From: Elizabethkingia occulta
GTDB taxonomy: Bacteria; Bacteroidota; Bacteroidia; Flavobacteriales; Weeksellaceae
DNA length: 64,000 bases
Direction: 5' to 3'
NCBI RefSeq assembly: GCF_002023715.1
Contig: NZ_MAHX01000002.1
Coordinates: forward strand, 124,001 to 188,000
Every line of letters begins with the position of its first letter. Position 1 is the stretch's first letter. Below the pieces are notes generated by a model. That model worked only from the letters and a program-made list of their open reading frames with translations, ran no database searches and was not told the DNA's origin. Positions 41,881 through 50,859 of the stretch are shown here, piece after piece. A program made the translations under genes and the position numbers.

Positions 41881-44532
41881 TTAGAATGTGTAACCAAGTG
41901 TTAAATTGAATGAAGTTCCTCTTTTATAATTTTCCATTGTGTAAGTATTAGCACTTACAGGTACAAGATTGTCTTTACCTAGCTCAAGTTTGTATGTAGA
42001 GTTTAATATATTTTGGATAGCAAATTTTAAATTCCAGTTCTTGGTTAACTGGCCATTATATACAAGGTCTAATTGATGAAATGGTTTTTCGTAGATATTA
42101 TCCAGCTTGGCAAATCCTACACCATAAATTTTCTTTCCAGATACATTATATATAAGTGAGATACCATGTGTAAGATTGGACATTGTTTTAGTTTCATATT
42201 TTAAATCAGCATTCACAGTCCATGGAGCAGCTCCTTGCAAAGGTCTTTTTCTACCAGCTTCATAATCTGTTTCTCCTTTTTGCTCTACACTTCGTTCTAC
42301 GTTAGAATACATTACTGTTGCATTTGCACCAAGCGTCCATTTATTTAACCCATCATTTATTCTTCCAAGATTGAGTATACCTTCTATCTCAGCTCCTGCG
42401 ACTGTTGCGTATTTTGAATTATAAAAGGTTATTGTTTGCCCGTTTGAATTCCCAGATGCAATAAATGATCTCTCGATGGCATTGTTAATCCTTTTTGCAA
42501 AAAGATTTATAGCAAACATTTCTTTTGAGGTAGGGAAGATCTCATATTTTAAGTCAAAATTGTAATTCTCACTGTTTTCAAGACTTTCTCTGCCCCCTAT
42601 TTCTCCTAATATTGCATAAGGATTTCCCAGAATGGTTTCATTATCAGGATTGATATATTCAATCGGCATATACTCGATAAGTATTGGTCTGGTTATCGTT
42701 TTACTTGCCGCAAATCTGATGTTAGATTTGTTATCCAGTGTCTTTTTTACAGATAATGAAGGAAGTATATAGTATTTGTTTTGTGTAATATTGATGAATT
42801 TATCATTAATACCAGTAGATAATTGTTTATATCTTATAACATTCATGTTATTTTCAACACGACCTCCTAATAAGATATTCCATGATTGGTCTGGTTTATA
42901 ATCTATACTAATGAAACCTGCATTGACAAACTGATAGATATTATTTTTGTATTGGCTGGTAGAACCTTCATAATATGAATATATACCTTGTTCAATCTTT
43001 TGATTAAAAATAGCCTGTGGTTTATCGATATTAACAACTGCAGAATTATTTCCTGTGTTCTGACCTAATCCACCGAATATAAATCGATAAGAAGTACTTC
43101 TTTTGTCAAAGTAACCATTATAGCCTACATTTAAGGTAAAAGGATATTCATTATTGTCAAACTTTTCACCAAGAAAAGCTTTATATTCTGCAAAAGCTGA
43201 AAGATAATTTTTACCACTAATATCCAAATACTGACGTATAAGATTATTACCTCCAAAGTTTAAAAGAACCTCATTATTTCCGGTTGGGGTACCATAATAT
43301 ATTTTTCTGTCAGGTTGCTGATATGAATTATTTACCCAGCTGATTCCACCACTTAACTGATGTCTTTCATTTATTTTTTGAGAGGCCAATAATTGCAGGT
43401 CTGTAAATCTTGATATATCCTGTTGATTGACTCTGAAGAATTGGGTACCTTGTACGGCCTGATTTCTATACCCTAAAAAGTCGTCAATAGAATTTGTTGA
43501 GTTTTGAAGGAAGAAAGCATTAAAAGAAATATTTGTCCCTTTTTTATTTTTATAGCCTAGTCCTAATAAAGCAGAAGATTCAAGTTCATAATCATAAGAA
43601 GTTTTGTTCAAATTATTATTTAAAACAGCATTGTTTCCAATGTTCAGGAACTGATTCTTTTTACCATCTTTATACTCATATCTCTGGCCATGATTCAAGG
43701 AAAATAAGAATCCTAAATCGTCACCCTTATCTGATAATTTTATTTTTTGTGCAGTTGTGAATCCAATAGAAGTATTTGGCATAGACTTTACATTGTCTAC
43801 ATTCCAGCTGTCTTTAAAAGAGGCTATAGATTCTTTTGCTGTAAATTTATATCCACTAGGACGCTTACCATTTACTTCATCAGGTAATTGTCGATCTCTA
43901 GAATTCAGACCAATGTAGCCATTCATTGTATTAGCGTTTTCGCTAATTTTGAAGTTATTCCTAAAGCTGCTTAAAGTATTGAATCCGACACTAAACTCTA
44001 TTTTTGTAAATGCTTTTTCAAAATTTAATGTTTCTACATCAAATGTAGCTCCTGCAAAATCTGCGTAAAGATTAGAGTTGAAGGTTTTGTAGATATTAAG
44101 CTTACCAACGACGTCTGTCGGAAATTGCTTTAATGCAATAATCTTCTGGAAAGGATTATTAGAAGGAGAGCCAAGGCCGTTAATTAAAAGATAGTTATAA
44201 CGTTCCTCCAGCCCCCGTACGAAAAGCCCTCTTCCCTCAACGGTATTTATCCCTGTTATTTTGGTCAAGCCCTGCTCTATATTAGAAATCCCTTTCCTGG
44301 AAATTTCTTCAGCTCCCATGGCTTGTTTTTGGATAACCGCTTTTTTTTGATCCTGTAAAATAGCCGTTTCGGTTTTTTTGTTCCTTTGGCCCTGTAATTT
44401 TACGCCTTCAATATTTTTAGCCTCATTCTTTTTAATGGTATCCTGCGTAGCCTGAGCCATTAAAGAAGTGGTAGAAATAAAAGCGAATAAAACACCAATT
44501 GAGAGTTTAGTTATTCTCATTTTACTTTTCAT
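41881..44532 (-). CDS. TonB-dependent outer-membrane receptor next to a PhoB-like regulator
   Basis: The 883-residue product has a signal ending SLMAQ, a plug (NIEQGLTKITGINTVEGRG, LFVRGLEERYNYLLINGL) and a beta barrel ending in Phe (NLTLGYTF). It lacks a carboxypeptidase-regulatory N-domain. Its promoter region holds five repeats with an 11-bp period, characteristic of OmpR/PhoB family binding, and the phoB-like gene is divergent. The lipoprotein gene follows at 24 bp. It may take up phosphate or a phosphorylated compound under phosphate limitation; the ligand is inference. Confidence 0.92.
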   Translation of the reverse strand: MKSKMRITKLSIGVLFAFISTTSLMAQATQDTIKKNEAKNIEGVKLQGQRNKKTETAILQDQKKAVIQKQAMGAEEISRKGISNIEQGLTKITGINTVEGRGLFVRGLEERYNYLLINGLGSPSNNPFQKIIALKQFPTDVVGKLNIYKTFNSNLYADFAGATFDVETLNFEKAFTKIEFSVGFNTLSSFRNNFKISENANTMNGYIGLNSRDRQLPDEVNGKRPSGYKFTAKESIASFKDSWNVDNVKSMPNTSIGFTTAQKIKLSDKGDDLGFLFSLNHGQRYEYKDGKKNQFLNIGNNAVLNNNLNKTSYDYELESSALLGLGYKNKKGTNISFNAFFLQNSTNSIDDFLGYRNQAVQGTQFFRVNQQDISRFTDLQLLASQKINERHQLSGGISWVNNSYQQPDRKIYYGTPTGNNEVLLNFGGNNLIRQYLDISGKNYLSAFAEYKAFLGEKFDNNEYPFTLNVGYNGYFDKRSTSYRFIFGGLGQNTGNNSAVVNIDKPQAIFNQKIEQGIYSYYEGSTSQYKNNIYQFVNAGFISIDYKPDQSWNILLGGRVENNMNVIRYKQLSTGINDKFINITQNKYYILPSLSVKKTLDNKSNIRFAASKTITRPILIEYMPIEYINPDNETILGNPYAILGEIGGRESLENSENYNFDLKYEIFPTSKEMFAINLFAKRINNAIERSFIASGNSNGQTITFYNSKYATVAGAEIEGILNLGRINDGLNKWTLGANATVMYSNVERSVEQKGETDYEAGRKRPLQGAAPWTVNADLKYETKTMSNLTHGISLIYNVSGKKIYGVGFAKLDNIYEKPFHQLDLVYNGQLTKNWNLKFAIQNILNSTYKLELGKDNLVPVSANTYTMENYKRGTSFNLTLGYTF

Positions 44533-44565
44533 TTATTTTATTGGGGCAAAGAAACCAAGAATAAC

Positions 44566-44614
44566 TTAAGTTTTTTTTAAGCCATATTTAAGTAATTTTT
44601 AAGTTTGTGTTAAC
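44566..44614. promoter_or_regulatory. Array of five TTAAG/TTAAC repeats at exact 11-bp spacing (Pho-box-like)
   Basis: TTAAG begins at 44566, 44577, 44588 and 44599, and TTAAC at 44610, each exactly 11 bp apart, one helical turn. PhoB/PhoP-type regulators bind tandem direct repeats with 11-bp periodicity (TTAACA-like in Bacillus). The array lies 12 bp upstream of a near-consensus -7 element of the TonB receptor on the minus strand (44547-44554, one mismatch) and about 83 bp before the phoB-like ATG. Confidence 0.72.
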
Positions 44615-44670
44615 AGAATATTGTTAATATTAAATTATCGTTAATGAAGGATTGATGTATTAAAATTTGT

Positions 44671-44678
44671 TAATTTTG
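44671..44678 (+). promoter_or_regulatory. Probable -7 element of the phoB-like gene
   Basis: TAATTTTG fits TAnnTTTG, 18 nt before the ATG at 44697. A TTG at 44652 gives a 16-nt spacer. Confidence 0.5.
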
Positions 44679-44696
44679 GGTTTTAAAAAAGTAAAC

Positions 44697-45374
44697 ATGA
44701 GCACTAAAAAAATCCTTTTAATTGATGATGAACCGGATATTTTAGAATTATTATCCTATAATCTAACCAAAGAAGGATATTTGGTTGAAACCGCTAAAAA
44801 CGGTGTAGAAGGAATTGAGAAAGCAAAAGAGATTATTCCGGATATGATACTTCTGGATGTAATGATGCCTGAGAAAGACGGAATAGAGACATGTCAGGAT
44901 CTCCGTAACATTAAAGAGCTTGAAAAAACTTTAATTATTTTCCTTTCAGCACGTGGTGAAGAATTTTCTCAACTAGCAGGTTTCCAGGCTGGTGCTAATG
45001 ATTATATTACAAAGGTAATAAAGCCAAAAGTACTTATTTCGAAAGTTAATGCATTGATGGAGCTTACTACACGTGTAGCAACACAGGCACAACAATTGAA
45101 AATCGGAAGTCTTACAATAGACAAGGATAATTTCAGAGTAACAAAAGGAACCCAACAGTTTTTATTACCAAAAAAAGAGTTCGATTTGCTTTATCTGTTA
45201 GCATCCAACACTCAGAAAGTTTTTAAAAGAGACGAAATATTAGAAAAAGTTTGGGGTAATGATGTTATTGTCGGAGAAAGAACCATCGACGTACATATTC
45301 GTAGACTCAGAGAAAAATTGGGGATAGATACCATTCAGACGCTTAAAGGTATCGGATATAAATTGGTAGTGTAA
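44697..45374 (+). CDS. PhoB-like response regulator
   Basis: From the ATG at 44697 (an earlier start at 44667 would run across the promoter element) the product is 225 residues. The receiver domain has the acidic pair IDDEPD, phosphoacceptor D54 in ILLDVMMP and K109 before Pro. An OmpR/PhoB winged helix follows, with FLLPKKEFDLLYLLASN and GERTIDVHIRRLREKLG. It ends 9 bp before the kinase gene. The divergent TonB receptor and the 11-bp repeat array between them point to a regulator-target pair. Confidence 0.93.
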   Translation: MSTKKILLIDDEPDILELLSYNLTKEGYLVETAKNGVEGIEKAKEIIPDMILLDVMMPEKDGIETCQDLRNIKELEKTLIIFLSARGEEFSQLAGFQAGANDYITKVIKPKVLISKVNALMELTTRVATQAQQLKIGSLTIDKDNFRVTKGTQQFLLPKKEFDLLYLLASNTQKVFKRDEILEKVWGNDVIVGERTIDVHIRRLREKLGIDTIQTLKGIGYKLVV

Positions 45375-45383
45375 TTTGTCACT

Positions 45384-46412
45384 ATGAATGTAAGCCCCGT
45401 TAAAATTATTTCTGCAATATTTCTCACGCTCTGTATGGCGGCAATAGCCATGCTGTATGAGAAATTTCATCACCTTTACGACAGCAGAAATATTACACTA
45501 TTACTTGTAATAATAGCTTTACTTATAATTACCGGAATCAATTATGTGGTTCTGGTTTTCCTTTTCAGAAACTACGATCAGAGACAGATACGTAAAATAT
45601 CCCAGACATTTCCGGAGTACTTTATTCAGGAAGAAAATCCTACCACCTTTACCGAGCTCGGAGAGAAAATTACCGGGATGAGGGAAGAGGCGGATGCCAG
45701 AATGGTAACTATGAAAGAAATGGAAAACTACCGTAAAGAATATCTGGGTAATGTGGCTCATGAACTAAAAACACCATTGTTTTCCATTCAGGGATATGTA
45801 GAAACACTAATGGATGGTGGTGTGGACGATATGAATATCCGTGATAAATATCTGGAGCGGATTGATAAATCTGTTGAGAGAATCCTGAACATTGTTCAGG
45901 ATCTTGATATGATCAGCCGACTAGAATCCGGACAGATAAGCCTTTCTTTATCCAAATTTGATATTAATATTCTTGTCCGCGATATCTTCGATCTTTTGGA
46001 TTTGGAAGCCCACAAAACAGGAGCTAAGTTTTTACTTACAACATCACAAAGTGTTATGATGGTAAATGCGGACCGTAATAAAATTTCACAGGTACTTATA
46101 AATCTATTGGCCAATGCTATACATTATGCAAACCGTGAAAAAGCACAGATTGTTGTAAACACTATTATTGCCGGTAACGAAGTACTTGTTGAGGTAAAGG
46201 ACAACGGGATGGGAATAAAACCAGAAAGCCTTCCGCGTATTTTTGAACGTTTTTATCGTGTGGAGTCCAGCCGTAGCCGTAAAGATGGTGGATCCGGACT
46301 GGGACTTGCTATTGTAAAGCATATTCTGGAGGCTCATAAGAAGAATATAGATGTAAAAAGTGTCTATTTGGAAGGAACCAGCTTTAGTTTCAGACTCGAT
46401 TTAGTGAAATAA
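45384..46412 (+). CDS. PhoR-like sensor histidine kinase
   Basis: The 342-residue kinase has two membrane helices (about 7-24 and 38-61) with only a dozen residues between them, so hardly any periplasmic sensor. Dimerisation follows with the H-box NVAHELKTPLFS (H126), then the N-box (QVLINLLANAIHYA), G1 (VKDNGMGI), F (FERFYRV) and G2 (GGSGLGLAIVKH) boxes. A short periplasmic loop is typical of PhoR-type kinases that sense through a partner. It is cotranscribed with the regulator. A PAS domain, common in PhoR, is not seen. Confidence 0.93.
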   Translation: MNVSPVKIISAIFLTLCMAAIAMLYEKFHHLYDSRNITLLLVIIALLIITGINYVVLVFLFRNYDQRQIRKISQTFPEYFIQEENPTTFTELGEKITGMREEADARMVTMKEMENYRKEYLGNVAHELKTPLFSIQGYVETLMDGGVDDMNIRDKYLERIDKSVERILNIVQDLDMISRLESGQISLSLSKFDINILVRDIFDLLDLEAHKTGAKFLLTTSQSVMMVNADRNKISQVLINLLANAIHYANREKAQIVVNTIIAGNEVLVEVKDNGMGIKPESLPRIFERFYRVESSRSRKDGGSGLGLAIVKHILEAHKKNIDVKSVYLEGTSFSFRLDLVK

Positions 46413-46475
46413 CCGGGCTGGAAAATAGGCAAAATTATTTTTGAAAAAAAGTCTTCTTTTATACAAACGCTGTTT

Positions 46476-46483
46476 TATATTTG
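46476..46483 (+). promoter_or_regulatory. Probable -7 element of the pRiA4b ORF-3-like gene
   Basis: TATATTTG fits TAnnTTTG, 56 nt before the ATG at 46540; no convincing -33 element is visible. Confidence 0.4.
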
Positions 46484-46539
46484 TAGCTGAATTTAGACCT
46501 TAATTTAAACAGTAAAGTAAAATAGACAAGTAATCCAAA

Positions 46540-47118
46540 ATGATTTACAAAGTAAGAGTAATTTTAGATGCTAAAGACAGTGTTTTCCGTGATATAGAAA
46601 TCAAGGACAAACAAACTCTATGGAATTTGCACTTAGGAATTAAAAGTGCTTTCAGCCTGCAGGGAGAAGAACTTTCTTCTTTTTATTTTTCAGATGAAGA
46701 ATGGACAGAAGGAAATGCAATCCCATTAGAAGATATGTCAGATGAAGGAGATGGGGAAACCATGTCGGATATTTATTTAAATGAAGCATTTCCTGAGAAA
46801 GGAGCAAAAATGCTTTTCAAGTATGGCCTTCTGGATTTATGGGAATTCTTCTGCGAATTACAGGAAATAACTGAAGAAAAGCCTGCCGTTAATTACCCTA
46901 TCACAGCATTTAGATTTGGAAATATGCCATTAAAGGCTCCATCTAAATCTGGTAACGGAAATGGTAAAATTGTAATGCCTATGGTCGATGATGAGTTTGG
47001 AGATATCTCTTCGGATTTTAAAGGAGATGATTTTGATGACTTTGACGATGATGATGAGGAAGAAGAAGGAGGATATGGAGATGACCTTTACGACGAAGAA
47101 GATTTAGACAAAATCTAA
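46540..47118 (+). CDS. Plasmid pRiA4b ORF-3 family protein
   Basis: The 192-residue product has the pRiA4b ORF-3 fold at the N-terminus (YKVRVILDAKDSVFRDIEIK, TLWNLHLGIKSAF, FYFSDEEW, then MLFKYGLLDLWEFFCELQ). A linker follows, then a very acidic tail (DDFDDFDDDDEEEEGG). Family members are soluble proteins of unknown function. The tail of about 40 Asp/Glu-rich residues is typical of the flavobacterial version. Monocistronic, with a hairpin downstream. Confidence 0.85.
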   Translation: MIYKVRVILDAKDSVFRDIEIKDKQTLWNLHLGIKSAFSLQGEELSSFYFSDEEWTEGNAIPLEDMSDEGDGETMSDIYLNEAFPEKGAKMLFKYGLLDLWEFFCELQEITEEKPAVNYPITAFRFGNMPLKAPSKSGNGNGKIVMPMVDDEFGDISSDFKGDDFDDFDDDDEEEEGGYGDDLYDEEDLDKI

Positions 47119-47126
47119 AAAATATT

Positions 47127-47150
47127 AAACCGGTTTTTAACCGGTTTTTT
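47127..47150 (+). terminator. Rho-independent terminator after the pRiA4b ORF-3-like gene
   Basis: AAACCGG at 47127-47133 pairs with CCGGTTT at 47141-47147, followed by TTTT. It starts 9 nt after the stop. Confidence 0.75.
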
Positions 47151-47245
47151 TATTATCTTGAAGTTTCAACCGGACAACTGAATATGAAAAAAACGGCTTT
47201 GTTGATATCGCTATAATTTCATGTAAATATAATTCCTGAAAAACT

Positions 47246-48529
47246 ATGATTGGACAATTACCAACGGATTGGAAGCATACAGCCAATATTTATGAGGTTA
47301 ATGTAAGACAATATACAGAAGAAGGAACTTTCAAAGCTTTTGAAAAAGAATTACCGCGGCTAAAGGATATGGGGATAAAAGTATTATGGTTTATGCCTAT
47401 TACGCCCATTGCTCAGGAACAGAAGAAAGGGAGTATGGGAAGCCCTTATGCTGCACAGGATTATATATCTGTTAATCCGGAATTCGGAACATTACAGGAT
47501 TTTAAAGATCTTGTGAATACTGCACATGAGCAGGGTTTTAAAGTAATTATAGACTGGGTAGCCAACCATACAGGTTGGGATCATATTTGGACTAAAACAC
47601 ACCCTGAATATTATCTGCATGATGCAGACGGAAACTTTCACAAAGCGTCTGGTATGGACGACATTATAGAGCTTGACTATACCAATCAGGAAATGCGTAG
47701 GGAAATGATTGAAGCAATGAAATTCTGGGTAAGAGAAGCCGATATAGATGGTTTCAGATGTGATTTGGCATCCTGGGTAGGAGCTGATTTCTGGGAGCAG
47801 GCACGCCCCGAAACAGAAAAAATAAAGCCTTTATTCTTTATTGGTGAATACGATGAACTGGAAAATTCTGAATATGGAAAGACATTTGATGCCAGCTATT
47901 CATGGAAATGGATGCACCTTACGGAAGATTTTTATAAAAATAATTTGCCACTTTCGAATCTTATAGATCTGTTAAAGCAATATTCAGCTATTCCATATTC
48001 CAGTATGCGTGCTTGGTTTACGTCTAACCACGATGAAAATAGCTGGAATGGTACCGAGTATGAGAAATATGGTAAAATGGCCAAAGCATTAGCTGTGTTC
48101 AGCGTTACATGGGACGGAATTCCTTTAATTTATAGTGGTCAGGAATTACCTTTGAGAACTAAAAGACTGGAATTTTTTGAGAAAGATCCTATTACATGGA
48201 ACGGAACTTATGAGATGGCAGCATTTTATAAAAAACTGCTGACTTTAAAATCTAATAATCCGGCTTTAAGAGGTGCTGATGACAATGTTGTAACAATTCT
48301 GCTTCAGAATACAGCACCGGATAAAGTATTTTCTTATCTGCGCAAAAATGGAGATAATGAGGTTCTGGTAATTCTTAATATGTCCGGAGAAACAGAACTT
48401 AAATTCAACCTTACGGATTCTTATGTTTCGGGTAATTTCAGAAGTTTGTTTTCTGATGCGGAGCATGATTTTACCAATCAAAAAGCTTTTGTAATGCAGC
48501 CTTTTGAATATATGGTTTTTGAAAAATAA
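47246..48529 (+). CDS. Alpha-amylase family (GH13) glycosidase, cytoplasmic
   Basis: This 427-residue enzyme has no signal peptide. GH13 regions are DWVANHTG, the nucleophile in DGFRCDLASW (D173), the acid/base in FFIGEYDELEN (E201) and the transition-state stabiliser in TSNHDENSW (D263). The C-terminal beta domain is short. It acts on alpha-glucan or maltooligosaccharides in the cytoplasm; the exact specificity (amylase, glucosidase or cyclomaltodextrinase) is undecided. The S41 peptidase gene starts 16 bp downstream, probably on the same transcript. Confidence 0.9.
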   Translation: MIGQLPTDWKHTANIYEVNVRQYTEEGTFKAFEKELPRLKDMGIKVLWFMPITPIAQEQKKGSMGSPYAAQDYISVNPEFGTLQDFKDLVNTAHEQGFKVIIDWVANHTGWDHIWTKTHPEYYLHDADGNFHKASGMDDIIELDYTNQEMRREMIEAMKFWVREADIDGFRCDLASWVGADFWEQARPETEKIKPLFFIGEYDELENSEYGKTFDASYSWKWMHLTEDFYKNNLPLSNLIDLLKQYSAIPYSSMRAWFTSNHDENSWNGTEYEKYGKMAKALAVFSVTWDGIPLIYSGQELPLRTKRLEFFEKDPITWNGTYEMAAFYKKLLTLKSNNPALRGADDNVVTILLQNTAPDKVFSYLRKNGDNEVLVILNMSGETELKFNLTDSYVSGNFRSLFSDAEHDFTNQKAFVMQPFEYMVFEK

Positions 48530-48545
48530 TGTATAATAGTATAGA

Positions 48546-49736
48546 ATGATTAAACGAATTTTACTTTTTGGATTTTTATTTTCTTTAAATACAATATGGT
48601 CGCAAACTAAGTATCAGAAAGATTTTAACGAATTTTGGAATGATATAGATCAGAAATACGCTTATCTGAATGAACAACAAATTAATTGGCAGAAGGTAAA
48701 AGAAATCTACAGCCCGAAAGTAGCGGAAATCAATAATACCTATGCTTTTGTTCAGTTATTGGAAAAGGTTCTTAATGAACTTCACAATGGTCATTCGTCT
48801 CTGAATACTAACCTTGATATTTCAAATAAGCTAGTCCCTTCCGGGCAAGATCTATATGTTGAAAAAGAACAAAATAAATATATAATAGCTGATGTGAGAA
48901 AAGGGTCCGGTGCAGAGAAATCAGGATTAAAAGCAGGAATGGAAGTAAGTTTATTTAATGGAAAGAATATAGATGACCAGCTAAAACAATTCCTTCCCAA
49001 ATATACAGATCAGTATACACCTGCAATGTATCAATATGCACTGGATATGCTTTTTGCAGGCACTCATAATGTGAAAAGAGAAATTGCTATAGTAGAGAAG
49101 GATAAATCTGTAAACTTTTATCCTGATATTTTTAGTGCTCAGTCTGGTAATAAGCAACTTTTAGAAAGCAAAATATTAAATAAAAAAACAGCTTATTTAA
49201 AAGTAAACAACTCATTGGGAAATAATAATTTAATATCAATCTTTGATAAAGCACTCGATTCATTACTCAATTACAAAAATTTGGTAATTGATTTAACGGA
49301 AACCCCGAGTGGCGGAAATACAACTGTTGCAAGAGCTATTATGGGAAGGTTTACTGACAAGATGCTTCCATATCAGGTACACGAATTTGATGAGGTAAAA
49401 TATCAAACTAAAAGACATTGGGTAGAATACGTTGTACCCAGAGGCAAAACTTACAAAGGAAAACTATATATTTTAGTAGGACACTGGACCGGAAGTATGG
49501 GAGAGGGAATGGCTATTGGTTTTGACGGAATGAAAAGAGCTAAAATAATGGGGACAAAAATGGCAGGATTAATAGGAGCAATATCGGGTTTTCAGATGAC
49601 TGAAACCAAAATTGGATATCAGTTTCCAACAGAAAGATTGTATCATGTAAACGGAACACCGAGGGAAGATTTTGTTCCTGGAATACGTACTAAAAATACA
49701 GAAGAAACACTTCGTAAAGCTTTTGAAATAAAATAA
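48546..49736 (+). CDS. S41 family peptidase, exported
   Basis: The 396-residue product has a signal peptide (ending NTIWSQ), an N-terminal S41 cap (FNEFWNDIDQKYAYLNEQ), a PDZ-like stretch (about 100-150; SGLKAGMEVSLFNGKNI) and the S41 core. The nucleophile is probably S317 in VGHWTGSMGEGMA, with the usual Glu or Lys partner not pinned down. It resembles tricorn-core or tail-specific peptidases that process periplasmic peptides. It is 16 bp after the GH13 gene and converges on the next serine hydrolase, ending 3 bp away. Confidence 0.87.
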   Translation: MIKRILLFGFLFSLNTIWSQTKYQKDFNEFWNDIDQKYAYLNEQQINWQKVKEIYSPKVAEINNTYAFVQLLEKVLNELHNGHSSLNTNLDISNKLVPSGQDLYVEKEQNKYIIADVRKGSGAEKSGLKAGMEVSLFNGKNIDDQLKQFLPKYTDQYTPAMYQYALDMLFAGTHNVKREIAIVEKDKSVNFYPDIFSAQSGNKQLLESKILNKKTAYLKVNNSLGNNNLISIFDKALDSLLNYKNLVIDLTETPSGGNTTVARAIMGRFTDKMLPYQVHEFDEVKYQTKRHWVEYVVPRGKTYKGKLYILVGHWTGSMGEGMAIGFDGMKRAKIMGTKMAGLIGAISGFQMTETKIGYQFPTERLYHVNGTPREDFVPGIRTKNTEETLRKAFEIK

Positions 49737-49739
49737 ACT

Positions 49740-50801
49740 TTATTTTTTGTGTTGCAGATACTTTCGTACAATGTTTAGAATTGCTGTGTGGTATCTGAAG
49801 CTTCCTTTAAATCCACCGGAATTATAATCTACATTACTCAAAACAGTAACACCAACATGATTTTTCGGGAAATAATAATTCTCAGTAACATATCCGGGAA
49901 CAAATCCGGTTTGGCCAACCATTAGAAGATTGTCACTGGTATCAATAGTAACTCCCAGTCCATATTCAGTTAATCCAAAAACAGGGTGATTTCTTACCGA
50001 ATTCTTTTGCTTGGTCAGCAATTGTTCCATTGTATCCTTTTTGAGTAATTTTCCCTCAAAATACAGCTGATTCCATTTTCCCAGATCTATTGCTGTTGTT
50101 ATAAAACTTCCCCCTGCAGGAGCATCAGAATACATAAAACTGTTGGTTTCAATAGCTAATTGTCCGTTTTTATTTTCAGTATAAGAAGTTGTTAATTTCG
50201 TGTACTTTTTGATATCCGGATGATAGGTGTCTTTCATTCCACATTTTTGGAATAGTGCTGCTGTGATTTCCGCGAAAGATTTATGATATAGTTTTTCTAG
50301 TATTTTAGCCAGAAGATCATAAGTAATAGTAGAGTGGGAGTAGTCGAACTGTGTTCCCGGTACAAATAATGTAGGTTTGTCTAAAGCTTCTATACCACTG
50401 GTATGATTTAGAAGAAGTCTTATTGTGATCGTATCTTTCCAGGATTGTGATAATTCAGGCAGATATGTTCGGATGGGAACATCCAGAGCCAACAAATTAT
50501 TTTCATAAGCTTGTAATACCAAAGCAGAAGTAAACTGCTTGGCTATTGATCCACTAATGAACTGGTCATCTGCTTTTAAAGGCGTTTTGTACTCCAGATT
50601 AGAATATCCTTTTGCTTTTAAATACAGATTTTTTCCGTTTTGAGAAACCAGAATAACACCATTAAAGGGCTTATTCGTTTCAGCACCGAGCAAAGAATCT
50701 ATTTTGCTTTTTATAATGTTTTGCCCTTGTTGAGCATTGATATAGGAATATGAAAAAATTGAAAGTAATGTAATTAATACTTTTCTGTTTAAATATTTCA
50801 T
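49740..50801 (-). CDS. Serine hydrolase, beta-lactamase/DD-peptidase fold
   Basis: This 353-residue exported protein has a signal ending SYINAQ. The nucleophile motif is SIAK (S85, K88). The second motif is YSH (FDYSHSTITYDLL) instead of YxN, a substitution known in esterases and D-aminopeptidases of this fold. The late PAGGSFITTAIDLGKW segment is also typical of class C-like proteins. Only 3 bp separate its stop from that of the convergent S41 gene, so no terminator fits there. It is unlikely to be a true beta-lactamase. Confidence 0.87.
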   Translation of the reverse strand: MKYLNRKVLITLLSIFSYSYINAQQGQNIIKSKIDSLLGAETNKPFNGVILVSQNGKNLYLKAKGYSNLEYKTPLKADDQFISGSIAKQFTSALVLQAYENNLLALDVPIRTYLPELSQSWKDTITIRLLLNHTSGIEALDKPTLFVPGTQFDYSHSTITYDLLAKILEKLYHKSFAEITAALFQKCGMKDTYHPDIKKYTKLTTSYTENKNGQLAIETNSFMYSDAPAGGSFITTAIDLGKWNQLYFEGKLLKKDTMEQLLTKQKNSVRNHPVFGLTEYGLGVTIDTSDNLLMVGQTGFVPGYVTENYYFPKNHVGVTVLSNVDYNSGGFKGSFRYHTAILNIVRKYLQHKK

Positions 50802-50831
50802 CAGATTTTTTTAAGTGTACAGATTATATTC

Positions 50832-50859
50832 CCTATTTCGTACCTCGTACTTCTAACTT
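50832..50859 (-). repeat. 7-bp-period repeats between two minus-strand genes
   Basis: On the minus strand AAGTTAG, AAGTACG, AGGTACG and AAATAGG follow without spacers. The first two resemble the GTTAGAA/GTGCGAG units at 20392-20426. The array directly follows the stop of the M1-like gene. Confidence 0.7.
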
